Of a DNA stretch of 8,019 nucleotides, positions 1-5,449 are shown piece after piece. The DNA lies in contig DAIRFP010000233.1 in NCBI GenBank assembly GCA_036794995.1, forward strand, positions 1 through 8,019, written 5' to 3'. The translations under genes were made by a program, and so were the position numbers. The first letter of the stretch is position 1, and every line of letters starts with the position of its first letter. A model generated the notes under the pieces. It ran no database searches and was not told the DNA's origin. It saw only the letters and a program-made list of their open reading frames with translations. Origin of the DNA: DAIRFP01 sp036794995 (GTDB lineage Bacteria > Desulfobacterota > Binatia > UBA9968).

Positions 1-157
1 CAAGCAGCGAGACTTCCTTCAGCTCGCAATAGTGAAACAATTTCTCCAGGTACCGCCTGCGATCGAGATCGTCCCTAAAAATCTTCTGCCGATTGTTGCC
101 CCGGCAAAGGACATGGTAAACCGCACCCGGATATTCGATTCGAAGTGGCCTTGCCAT
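1..157 (-). CDS. REP-associated tyrosine (Y1) transposase, N-terminal part, cut by window edge
   Basis: Reading the minus strand from an ATG at 157-155 gives about 52 residues beginning MARPLRIEYPGAVYHV, then LCRGNNRQKIF and RDDLDRRRYLEKL. This is the characteristic opening of the RAYT / TnpA-REP branch of the Y1 (HUH) transposase superfamily, in which residues 1-45 normally read like 'MARPLRIEYPGALYHVxxRGNxRxxIF'. The HUH motif and catalytic tyrosine lie further on and are outside the window. Known members are single-copy domesticated transposases that nick and process REP hairpins; they are not typical insertion-sequence enzymes. The only ribosome-binding candidate is GGCGG two bases before the ATG, which lies inside a hairpin (160-180). 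The family assignment is strong from these residues, but whether the gene is intact cannot be judged. Confidence 0.88.
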   Translation of the reverse strand, partial: MARPLRIEYPGAVYHVLCRGNNRQKIFRDDLDRRRYLEKLFHYCELKEVSLL

Positions 158-159
158 AA

Positions 160-180
160 CCGCCGACTTATCACCGGCGG
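160..180 (-). repeat. Perfect 6-bp hairpin abutting the RAYT start codon
   Basis: CCGCCG at 160-165 and CGGCGG at 175-180 form a perfect 6-bp stem around a 9-base loop. It ends two bases before the ATG of the transposase on the minus strand. RAYT genes are typically flanked by REP hairpins, which are their DNA substrates, so this could be a REP-like site. It could equally be an RNA hairpin that masks the ribosome binding site. No GTAG/GGAG-type REP head tetranucleotide is visible beside it, so the assignment as REP is uncertain. Confidence 0.45.
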
Positions 181-274
181 GCTCACAATTCAACTCTATT
201 CATGCATTCAAGCCTGACCCTAAAGGCCCCTCCTTTTATCGAGAAATTGGGACCCGGTCTTCTACACATCGCTT

Positions 275-329
275 AAAACGAAAAAGCGCCAGGGGGCAAT
301 CGCTCGCGGGATTGCTCAGCCCTGGCGCT
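275..329 (-). terminator. Rho-independent terminator of the OmpA-family gene
   Basis: On the minus strand AGCGCCAGGG (329-320) pairs perfectly with CCCTGGCGCT (294-285). Further pairing inside (GCAATC with GATTGC) gives a long GC-rich stem. It is followed directly by TTTTTCGTTTT (roughly 285-275). The stem starts about 26 bases after the stop codon of the OmpA-family gene. This is a textbook intrinsic terminator and shows that this gene is not co-transcribed with the transposase beyond it. Confidence 0.92.
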
Positions 330-354
330 CGAACTCGGAATTGGTCCGGAAAGC

Positions 355-1077
355 CTAGTTAACTTTAATCTCGACTCTGCGGTTCTTCGATCGGCCCTCT
401 GCGGTCTTGTTATCGGCGATGGGCTTGGATTCGCCAAATCCCTGGCCCGATACTCGACCACTGTCCACACCCTTCTTTACCACATAGTCCCGCACCGACG
501 TCCACCGTCGATCCGACAGCTTCAGGTTATAGGCCTCGGTCCCGATGCTATCCGTGTGACCCGATAGCGCCGTCTTCTTTTCTTTGTTTTCATTCATGAA
601 CGCTACCAGCCGATCCAGTATCTGCCCTGCCTCCGGCTTGATCACGCTCTTGTCGAAATCGAATAGCACGTCATCCAGGATGATCGTCCGCTCAACCTTC
701 GGCGCCGGTGGTGGTGGCGGAGGCGTTGGCTTCGGCTTCGGTGCCGGTGGTGGTGGGGGAGGCGGTGGTGGTGGCGGAGGAGGAGGCGGCACCGGCTTCG
801 GTGCTGGTGGTGGCGGCGGTGCATCCGGCGTCAGTAAATACGCTAGTCCGCCGCAAAGCAAAGCGCCTCCAAAAACACCAGCGGGAATCGCTTGACCCTC
901 ACTGAGACTGTGGCTGTTATTGTGGTTTACCCATCCCGCTGCGTTCCCGCCTATGATGGCGCAAGCCGCTGCGGCGGTAGCGGCTGTGGTTTGACGTCTC
1001 GTCCAATCCTTCGTAAACGCGCAGCTACTCAGGAAAAGCGCGAGGATAAGCCAAATCCATAACCTGTGCTTGTTCAT
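355..1077 (-). CDS. OmpA-family peptidoglycan-binding outer-membrane lipoprotein with proline-rich linker
   Basis: The protein has 240 residues. Residues 1-19 are a lipoprotein signal ending in lipobox L16-S-S-C19; the residue after the cysteine is Ala, not Asp, which favours outer-membrane sorting. Residues 38-82 are Gly/Ala-rich and hydrophobic (GG, AAG, GG, CGG), resembling a glycine-zipper segment. Residues 86-127 are nearly all proline with scattered A, K, V and T. Residues 129-240 are the OmpA C-terminal domain, with LFDFDKSVIKPEA, SGHTDSIGTEAYN, LSDRRWTSVRDY, GFGESKPIADN and RSKNRRVEI. The Asp and Arg of the TDSIG and NRRVEI regions are the residues that bind diaminopimelate in known members. 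It probably tethers the outer membrane to peptidoglycan. The start is supported by AGAGGAAG 6 bases upstream. It is flanked by its own terminator and is probably monocistronic. It has a Pal/YiaD-like architecture but is not recognisable as either. Confidence 0.93.
   Translation of the reverse strand: MNKHRLWIWLILALFLSSCAFTKDWTRRQTTAATAAAACAIIGGNAAGWVNHNNSHSLSEGQAIPAGVFGGALLCGGLAYLLTPDAPPPPPAPKPVPPPPPPPPPPPPPPPAPKPKPTPPPPPPAPKVERTIILDDVLFDFDKSVIKPEAGQILDRLVAFMNENKEKKTALSGHTDSIGTEAYNLKLSDRRWTSVRDYVVKKGVDSGRVSGQGFGESKPIADNKTAEGRSKNRRVEIKVN
702..828 (-). repeat. Proline-codon low-complexity tract inside the OmpA-family gene
   Basis: On the minus strand this is an almost unbroken run of CC-N proline codons, with short AAGCC(A/G)-type interruptions encoding Pro-Lys. 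The unit is a three-base CCA/CCG/CCC pattern (GGT/GGC on the plus strand) that repeats dozens of times. Such tracts slip during replication, so linker length probably varies between strains. The run would also stall ribosomes without EF-P, since it contains more than ten consecutive prolines. Confidence 0.8.
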
Positions 1078-1508
1078 ATAGTCTTCCTCTCTAAGAAAAG
1101 ATATTCATGCGTCGCAGCGAAAAACGTACATGATTGCGAAAATCATTTAAATCGATCTGATCCTTATTTTGAGGTTCGTTTTTCCTTACCCGACAAGGGA
1201 AGAAGCCAATGCGAGGGAATCCTACTTGACCCTTCCGGCAAAAAGACAGGTCACGCAAGCGTCGGTGGCTGCGCTCAGCGAAGTGGTCGTTGCGAGAAAG
1301 TCAAACGACCCCCTGGCCTTCTACCTCTTCCGCTGCTCCGCTTCCCGTCTCGCCTCTTTCATGTCGTCCATGGTCTCTTCATAATGTTCGCCGGATTGAA
1401 ACCCTTGGCGCCTCGCCGCATTTCCCGCAAGACGGGTTTCATCGCAAAATCCACTCGCCGCACCGAATGAAAGCTTTCGATGCGGCGAACTCGATTTCAC
1501 CGGAGATC
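1078..1508. other. 431-base gap between the OmpA-family gene and the sulfatase, no confident gene
   Basis: The part next to the OmpA-family gene (about 1085-1180) is AT-richer and is where that gene's promoter should lie. It has a perfect small inverted repeat, ATGATT/AATCAT at 1130-1146, but no convincing -35/-10 pair. The remainder is GC-rich with no gene I recognise. On the minus strand one frame stays open from a GTG at 1500, eight bases after the sulfatase stop, to a TAG at 1321. It gives 59 residues ending in a charged helix-like tail (MDDMKEARREAEQRKR). It has no clear ribosome binding site and overlaps the hairpin at 1455-1488, so I do not call it as a gene. Confidence 0.6.
1455..1488 (-). 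terminator. Hairpin downstream of the sulfatase, possible terminator
   Basis: TCGCCGCA (1455-1462) and TGCGGCGA (1481-1488) form a perfect 8-bp stem. Four more pairs follow after one mismatch (CGAA with TTCG), and the loop lies around AAAGCT. It begins about 20 bases after the sulfatase stop on the minus strand. The sequence that follows is GTGGATTTTG, so the T-tract is weak and displaced. It could be a weak terminator or a 3'-end stabilising hairpin. Confidence 0.5.
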
Positions 1509-2801
1509 TCAGTGCCCGCCGCCACCGGCCGCTTCACTCATCATCCGCAGCGCTTCATCGATGGTGAAGCTGTTCGGCTTCTGAACCGGCGGAAACTCCT
1601 TGAAGGTCGCCGCCCACTGGTCCATGATCCCCCAGGCACCATAAAGAATATAAGCGTGGTAGAGAAACCAGTTATAGTACGTGTTCGACGTCGTATCGGC
1701 ACGCTCATAGGGATCCGTCCGGAGATTGAAGAGCTTCGGTAGCCGCAACCGCGTGAACGGCTCCGCCCAGACTTGCATGGTGCCGTGGCAGCGCTGCTCC
1801 ATGAACACGACTTTCCAGTTGTCGTAGCGCACGCCCAGCACGTCGCCGTCGTCGCTCAAATACACGAACATCTTGCGTGGACTCTCCTTCTCCTGACCGG
1901 TCAGATAGGAAAGCAGGTTATAGCCATCGATGTGGTTCTTGTAGGTCCGGCCAATCGCCTGATGACCCTTCTTCAGCTTTTCTACTACGTCCGGATCTCC
2001 GGCCATCGCCAGGAATGTCGGCAGCCAGTCGTGGTGCTGCACGATCTCTCTCGACACAGCACCTGCCTTGATCTTGCCGGGCCAGCGCACTAGCATCGGC
2101 ACGCGGAAAGCGCCTTCCCAGTTGGTGTTCTTCTCGCTGCGGAATGGGGTCATGGCACCGTCCGGCCAGCTGTTCATGTGCGGCCCATTGTCGGTGGAAT
2201 ACATCACGAAGGTATCGTCGGCGAGACCCACCTCATCGAGATAGTCGAGCAACTGGCCAACGTTCTTATCGTGATCGATCATGGTGTCATGGTACGGCGA
2301 CTGCCAACGCCCTGCTTGGCCGAGGCTCGACGGTTTGGTGTGGGTAAACAGATGCATGTGCGTGCTGTTGAACCACAGGAAGAACGGCTTACCGGCATCC
2401 TTCTGGCGCTTGATGAAGTCCTTCGTCGCCGCGACGAATTCATCATCGCAAGTTTCCATGCGCTTTTTGTTGAGCGGGCCGGTGTCCTCGATCTTCTGCT
2501 TGCCCACGCGGCCCCAGCGCGGCTGCTCCGTTGGATCGTCTTGGTCGGTCGCCCACGAATGGATGACACCACGCGGTCCCTTCGTCTTGCGGAAATTCGG
2601 GAAGTCCTTCTCCGGGAAGTAATCATCCATCTCCGGCTCTTCCTCGGCGTTCAAGTGATAGAGGTTGCCGAAAAACTCATCGAAGCCGTGATTGGTCGGC
2701 AGCATGTGGTTCAAGTCGCCCAGGTGATTCTTGCCGAACTGGCCCGTGGCGTAGCCCTGGTTTTTGAGCAGCCCGGCAATCGTCACGAGCTTCTCCGACA
2801 T
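1509..2801 (-). CDS. Arylsulfatase, 3' fragment (430 residues)
   Basis: From the first in-frame ATG at 2801 this frame gives MSEKLVTIAGLLKNQGYATG and the rest of the sulfatase fold. It includes K24 and H26 (GKNHLGD), the DEFFGNLYHLNAEEEPE block typical of this cytosolic sulfatase group, H148/H150 (STHMH), D204-N205 (STDNG) and a C-terminal subdomain ending in a glycine/histidine tail (EAAGGGGH). The ATG has no ribosome binding site and corresponds to an internal methionine of the full protein. Sulfatase residues also continue upstream of it in the same frame (GFPGAPVG), so this is the remainder of the split gene and not an independent start. Confidence 0.75.
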   Translation of the reverse strand: MSEKLVTIAGLLKNQGYATGQFGKNHLGDLNHMLPTNHGFDEFFGNLYHLNAEEEPEMDDYFPEKDFPNFRKTKGPRGVIHSWATDQDDPTEQPRWGRVGKQKIEDTGPLNKKRMETCDDEFVAATKDFIKRQKDAGKPFFLWFNSTHMHLFTHTKPSSLGQAGRWQSPYHDTMIDHDKNVGQLLDYLDEVGLADDTFVMYSTDNGPHMNSWPDGAMTPFRSEKNTNWEGAFRVPMLVRWPGKIKAGAVSREIVQHHDWLPTFLAMAGDPDVVEKLKKGHQAIGRTYKNHIDGYNLLSYLTGQEKESPRKMFVYLSDDGDVLGVRYDNWKVVFMEQRCHGTMQVWAEPFTRLRLPKLFNLRTDPYERADTTSNTYYNWFLYHAYILYGAWGIMDQWAATFKEFPPVQKPNSFTIDEALRMMSEAAGGGGH

Positions 2802-3061
2802 GCCGACCGGCGCTCCGGGAAAGCCACCTTGGAAAGTCCGGTGCGGTAGACGCTTTGCCCTGTGATAAACGAGGATCGCCCCGCCGTACAGGATTGCTCA
2901 CCGTAGGAGTCGGTAAACATCATGCCTTCCCTCGCAAGGCGATCGATATTGGGTGTCTGATAACCCATCAAACCATGCGAATAACAACTCAAATTCGAAA
3001 TCCCGATATCGTCGCCCCAGATGACCAAGATGTTAGGTTGTTTCTGTTCTTGTTTTGCCAT
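2783..3061 (-). CDS. Arylsulfatase, 5' fragment with the formylglycine motif
   Basis: This is the frame as it would be translated from the well-supported ATG at 3061: 92 residues. Only the first 79, ending TGLSKV, are sulfatase sequence. The last 13 residues (AFPERRSACRRSS) are out-of-frame translation before a TGA. On its own this fragment holds the nucleotide-facing Asp pair and the Cys58 modification site but lacks most of the alpha/beta core, so it could not be an active enzyme. Confidence 0.75.
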   Translation of the reverse strand: MAKQEQKQPNILVIWGDDIGISNLSCYSHGLMGYQTPNIDRLAREGMMFTDSYGEQSCTAGRSSFITGQSVYRTGLSKVAFPERRSACRRSS

Positions 3062-3461
3062 CTCGTTCTCCTTTCAGTTTTTAAGGTTACAGACGTTCAA
3101 GCTGTTCAATCGCTTCGCTCCGTTCAACGTTACGCTCAGTTTAATCCCCCTCCTTCATCCTCCCCCGCGTCAGCCGGAGGCTAATCCGTCCTTTGGCGGA
3201 CGCGACGGAGGAAAGAGCTCCGGGTTAAAAAAGTTTGAACGGATTGAACAGCGGTAAACCCCGCCGAGCATGTCGTGAGCAACGTCGAAGAGCCGTGAAG
3301 CTCGCCATGGCCCCACCACTCCTAGCCAGTTTTTTCTCCACGGCCACTACCTTGATTCTCCGACCTTGGCGTCCTTTGCGTCTTTGCGGGAAACATCTCT
3401 TCGAAATTCTTCTCCCGCCAAGACCGTGACCTCGCGGTCGTTTGGTTTATTCCAAGTCTCT
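3062..3461. other. 400-base gap between sulfatase and HAD phosphatase: palindromic element and short repeats, no gene
   Basis: I see no credible gene here. The sulfatase ribosome binding site is at its low end (about 3068-3072). Positions 3101-3252 form a long imperfect palindrome, annotated separately. Positions 3364-3390 hold a short repeat patch in which GCGTC and TTTGCG alternate; on the minus strand this reads CGCAAAGACGCAAAGGACGC. A small GACCG/CGGTC hairpin at 3422-3439 lies just past the phosphatase stop but has no T-tract, so no terminator is called. Confidence 0.7.
3101..3252. repeat. About 150-base imperfect palindrome with GTTCAA-rich arms (MITE- or BIME-like)
   Basis: Nested complementary blocks occur in the right order on both sides. 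GCTGTTCAATC (3101-3111) is the exact complement of 3242-3252. CCGTTCAA (3120-3127) complements 3235-3242. TTTAA followed by CCC (from 3140) nearly complements GGGTTAAA (about 3222-3229). CCTCC-CC-CGCGTC (3159-3171) complements GACGCG-AC-GGAGG (3199-3211). The left arm has an extra eight to nine bases (GCTTCGCTC) breaking the symmetry. The motif GTTCAA also recurs in direct orientation (3095, 3104, 3122). The transcript or single strand could fold into one long hairpin. It is non-coding and lies just upstream of the sulfatase, so it may also carry that gene's promoter; TTGAAC motifs in it resemble -35 boxes. Confidence 0.65.
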
Positions 3462-4469
3462 TCACTTCTCGAACGGAAAAATTTTCTTCCATTCGGTTTT
3501 CATGTTCGCCACGGTCCAGCCCTTCGCATTGGCCTCATCGAGCGCTTTGTCGAGCCGGCCCACGAAAGATTTGCGGTCGTAGGCCCACTCCCGCTCGGCG
3601 TCGGTATGATGCACCAGGCCCATGAAGCGCGCGCCGCTTCCCGCCGCGGTCCATTGCAGCATCTGCTGATCGCCGTCGGAATTGCCGAAGGCGAAGATCG
3701 GCCGCCGCCCGATGAATCGATTGATGCCCACCGGTTTTCCCGGACCGTCGTCGACGAACTCGATCTTGCCGCCTTTTATAAGCACCGGCTTGGCACCGGA
3801 CCGGAGCTGGAATGTGACAACGCCGGAGGAGCCCACTACCTGCTCCGGCGGGATACCGTAGACCCTTTCGGTGAAGACGCGCATGAACTCGACGCCGCCG
3901 CCCGAGACGATAAAGGTCTTGAAACCGTTGGCGCGGAGATAACTCAGCAGCTCCAGCATCGGCTGATACACCAGTTCGGTATAGGGCCGGTCAAAGCGGG
4001 GATGGCGCGCGGTGGCGATCCAATCGGCGACGAACTTAGAGAATTCGTCGGTGGTGATGCCGGTATGGGTGACGGCTATGATCTTTAGAAAACCGGTTTC
4101 CCCCAAGGCGGCCAGGGCCTTGATGTCGCGGTCGAGCACGGCCTTGAAAGGTTGCTTGGTTTTCCAATCTGGATGCTTGGGCGCCATGGCTCTCACCCGG
4201 TCCATCGCAAACATGATCTGGAAATACATCGGCTGCTCGGCCCACAGGGTGCCGTCGTGATCGAAAGTCGCGATCCGCTCCGCGGGTTTGACAAAATCGG
4301 GCCCGCCTTCGCGCGTCACACGGGCAACAAAATCCATAATGGCCTTCTTGCTGCTACCCTCGTTCCAGGACGAGAGTGCCCCACCGTTCACCGGCTCCGC
4401 ACCGCGGGCCGCGGCGGCGTTAAAGAAGAGCAAGAACCCGATGAGAAGAACTTTCACATTCCCCCTCAT
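3462..4469 (-). CDS. Exported HAD-superfamily phosphatase (SerB-like haloacid dehalogenase fold)
   Basis: I place the start at the ATG at 4469 (335 residues), because GGAGG lies exactly 6 bases upstream. The ATG six bases earlier (4475) would directly abut the GGAGG, and a GTG at 4562 is inside the upstream gene's terminator. Residues 1-24 look like a Sec signal: MRGNVK, a hydrophobic core LLIGFLLFF, then AAAARGA. HAD motif I is FDHDGTLW (nucleophile D70, general acid D72), motif II is FIVSGG (S189), motif III is a Lys in LIKGGKIEF (K232 or K235) and motif IV is FGNSDGDQQM (D265, D267). The set is complete, so it should be an active magnesium-dependent phosphatase acting in the periplasm or outside the cell. 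A cap region of about 110 residues separates motifs I and II. The substrate cannot be told from sequence. It appears to be transcribed alone. Confidence 0.88.
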   Translation of the reverse strand: MRGNVKVLLIGFLLFFNAAAARGAEPVNGGALSSWNEGSSKKAIMDFVARVTREGGPDFVKPAERIATFDHDGTLWAEQPMYFQIMFAMDRVRAMAPKHPDWKTKQPFKAVLDRDIKALAALGETGFLKIIAVTHTGITTDEFSKFVADWIATARHPRFDRPYTELVYQPMLELLSYLRANGFKTFIVSGGGVEFMRVFTERVYGIPPEQVVGSSGVVTFQLRSGAKPVLIKGGKIEFVDDGPGKPVGINRFIGRRPIFAFGNSDGDQQMLQWTAAGSGARFMGLVHHTDAEREWAYDRKSFVGRLDKALDEANAKGWTVANMKTEWKKIFPFEK

Positions 4470-4524
4470 CTTCATCCTCCGAATGGCAAATTTGTGCCTG
4501 GGAAGAATCATCCCAAGAGCTGAG

Positions 4525-4567
4525 CAAAAAGGAACCAGCCGCGCAGGATTTCCGCCCTGCACGGCTG
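4525..4567 (-). terminator. Rho-independent terminator after the tandem-repeat exported protein
   Basis: On the minus strand CAGCCGTGCAGG (4567-4556) pairs with CCTGCGCGGCTG (4547-4536), eleven of twelve positions, around an 8-base loop. It is followed by GGTTCCTTTTTGC, with the T-run at about 4526-4530. It starts about 30 bases after the stop at 4599. Its position excludes a phosphatase start at 4562 and separates the two exported-protein genes into different transcription units. Confidence 0.85.
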
Positions 4568-4598
4568 ATCATGAATCGAGCTAACCCCGATTGACTGC

Positions 4599-5174
4599 TT
4601 ACTTCGCCGGCTTAACGTCGATGGCAAGTGCTTGGGTATGGCGGATGACGATTTCGTCACCCTTCTTAACTTCGTTTAATCGCTTCACGCTGTCATCCAC
4701 TTTCAAAGTAACGGTCTTCTGCTGCGGTCCGCGCAAAGTCACCATACGCGTCTTGTAATTGATAGCTTCGACCACAGCGGTCATCTCACTGGTCTCCACA
4801 GCGACGCCCCCCGGGGTTCCTCCCTTGGGCGCCACTTGCACGGATGATTCCTTTTCGGCGAAGGGAGGCTCGCTGGGCTTGCGCACTTGAATGGCGGTTG
4901 ACTCAAAATACTTTGCCGTCACCCGATCTCCGGTCTTGACCTGGTTGAAGTTCTTCGCCTCCGGACCAACCTTGAGACTGATCACGTTGCCTTTGGCTCC
5001 CTTCAGATCGACGGTTCGTTTATCGTAATCGATCGCTTCCACCGTGGCGGTTATGGAAGCTTCCCGGGTCACGACCGCGTTGGGCCTATCGGCCGGCTTT
5101 TTCTCTTGTTTCTCTTGAGCCGACGATGGGCTCACCGACAATCCGATCAACACCGCTAAAACTAATAACCACAT
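4599..5174 (-). CDS. Exported protein of unknown function, two tandem copies of a beta-rich domain
   Basis: I start at the ATG at 5174 (191 residues), because GGAGG sits 5 bases upstream; a GTG at 5180 overlaps that ribosome binding site. Residues 1-19 form a signal peptide (WLLVLAVLIGLSVSPSSA, cleavage before Q20), though it lacks the usual N-terminal positive charge. The mature part is two copies of one domain. Copy 1, about 40-98, contains TATVEAIDYDKRTVDLKG, then ISLKVGPEAKNFNQVKTGD and FESTAIQV. Copy 2, about 132-188, contains TAVVEAINYKTRMVTLRG, then VTLKVDDSVKRLNEVKKGD and HTQALAIDV. A Pro/Gly-rich linker joins them. Alternating beta-strand patterns and the conserved 'V(K)xGD' turn suggest a small beta-barrel like an OB-fold. 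Similar hypothetical periplasmic proteins are common in proteobacteria. I do not know a function for it. Confidence 0.82.
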   Translation of the reverse strand: MWLLVLAVLIGLSVSPSSAQEKQEKKPADRPNAVVTREASITATVEAIDYDKRTVDLKGAKGNVISLKVGPEAKNFNQVKTGDRVTAKYFESTAIQVRKPSEPPFAEKESSVQVAPKGGTPGGVAVETSEMTAVVEAINYKTRMVTLRGPQQKTVTLKVDDSVKRLNEVKKGDEIVIRHTQALAIDVKPAK

Positions 5175-5198
5175 AAACACCTCCAGCTAAAATTTCTT

Positions 5199-5392
5199 CT
5201 AATCTACCTGATCTTTGTACGCCTTTGCGACTCGAAAAAATAGTCCGCCACGCAGTTTTTTAAGCGGGCCTTTCTTGATGTGGATAGCAGCGATCGGAGA
5301 ACGAAGGTAACATACCCGATCTGGATCGCCGCGGGCGTTGGCTTGGCCAATTTACGCGCCTTTTTGATAAACGCTTCAATTGTTTCCCTCAT
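5199..5392 (-). pseudogene. Possible small basic protein gene, split between two frames
   Basis: On the minus strand an ATG at 5392 opens MRETIEAFIKKARKL and continues in frame to a TAG at 5204, but the second half of that frame looks random. The neighbouring frame carries a protein-like stretch instead (ARGDPDRVCYLRSP, then AIHIKKGPLKKLRGGLFF and RVAKAYKDQVD) ending with TAG at 5199. That frame has no start of its own and is blocked by a TAA near 5352. One single-base indel between them would give one basic protein of about 65 residues. AAAGGA directly precedes the ATG, which is too close for an ideal ribosome binding site. I do not recognise a family. This may be a broken gene, an assembly indel, or not a gene. 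Confidence 0.3.
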
Positions 5393-5449
5393 TCCTTTCG
5401 GCCCGACGCCTAACCCTTTACCGCTCACCCTTCACGTTTCAAATCCCTC

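Larger units (their letters stand above)
1509..3061 (-). pseudogene. Arylsulfatase (formylglycine-dependent), split by a one-base frameshift near 2824
   Basis: Two adjacent minus-strand frames together form one complete arylsulfatase of about 517 residues, within the usual length of the family. It would hydrolyse sulfate esters. It has no signal peptide, so it is predicted to be cytosolic. The first frame carries PNILVIWGDD (calcium-binding Asp17, Asp18) and CTAGR (Cys58 to Arg62), the C-x-[PA]-x-R signature whose Cys becomes formylglycine. The second frame carries GKNHLGD, STHMH and STDNGPH (the second metal-ligand pair). The break is between Val79 and the following Gly. Adding one G to the GG of GTGGC (minus strand, plus positions 2824-2825) restores KVGFPGAPVGM, which matches how this family normally reads. 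A GGAG ribosome binding site lies 6 bases before the ATG at 3061. The base may be missing in the genome or only in the assembly; codon pattern and motifs are otherwise undamaged, so loss is either recent or artefactual. Confidence 0.88.

Noticed and set aside
584..895. Plus-strand open frame encoding a glycine-rich protein
   Set aside because: It is the exact antisense of the proline tract in the OmpA-family gene, and its glycine run is a by-product of that repeat.
1130..1146. Inverted repeat ATGATT-N5-AATCAT upstream of the OmpA-family gene as an operator
   Set aside because: It is perfect but short and AT-rich, with no recognisable regulator site and no promoter that I can place around it.
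2178..2849. Long plus-strand open frame (223 codons) opposite the sulfatase
   Set aside because: The opposite strand carries clear sulfatase motifs. This frame lacks a family-like pattern and exists because GC-rich codons rarely give antisense stops.
3422..3439. Hairpin after the HAD phosphatase stop as terminator
   Set aside because: The stem is only five base pairs and no T-run follows on the minus strand.
3366..4088. 240-codon plus-strand frame opposite the HAD phosphatase
   Set aside because: The minus strand carries all four HAD motifs, a signal peptide and a good ribosome binding site. This frame has none of these.
4470..4562. Upstream GTG start giving a 366-residue HAD phosphatase
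   Set aside because: It begins inside the terminator of the neighbouring gene and would put 31 residues before the signal peptide. The ATG at 4469 has GGAGG at ideal spacing.
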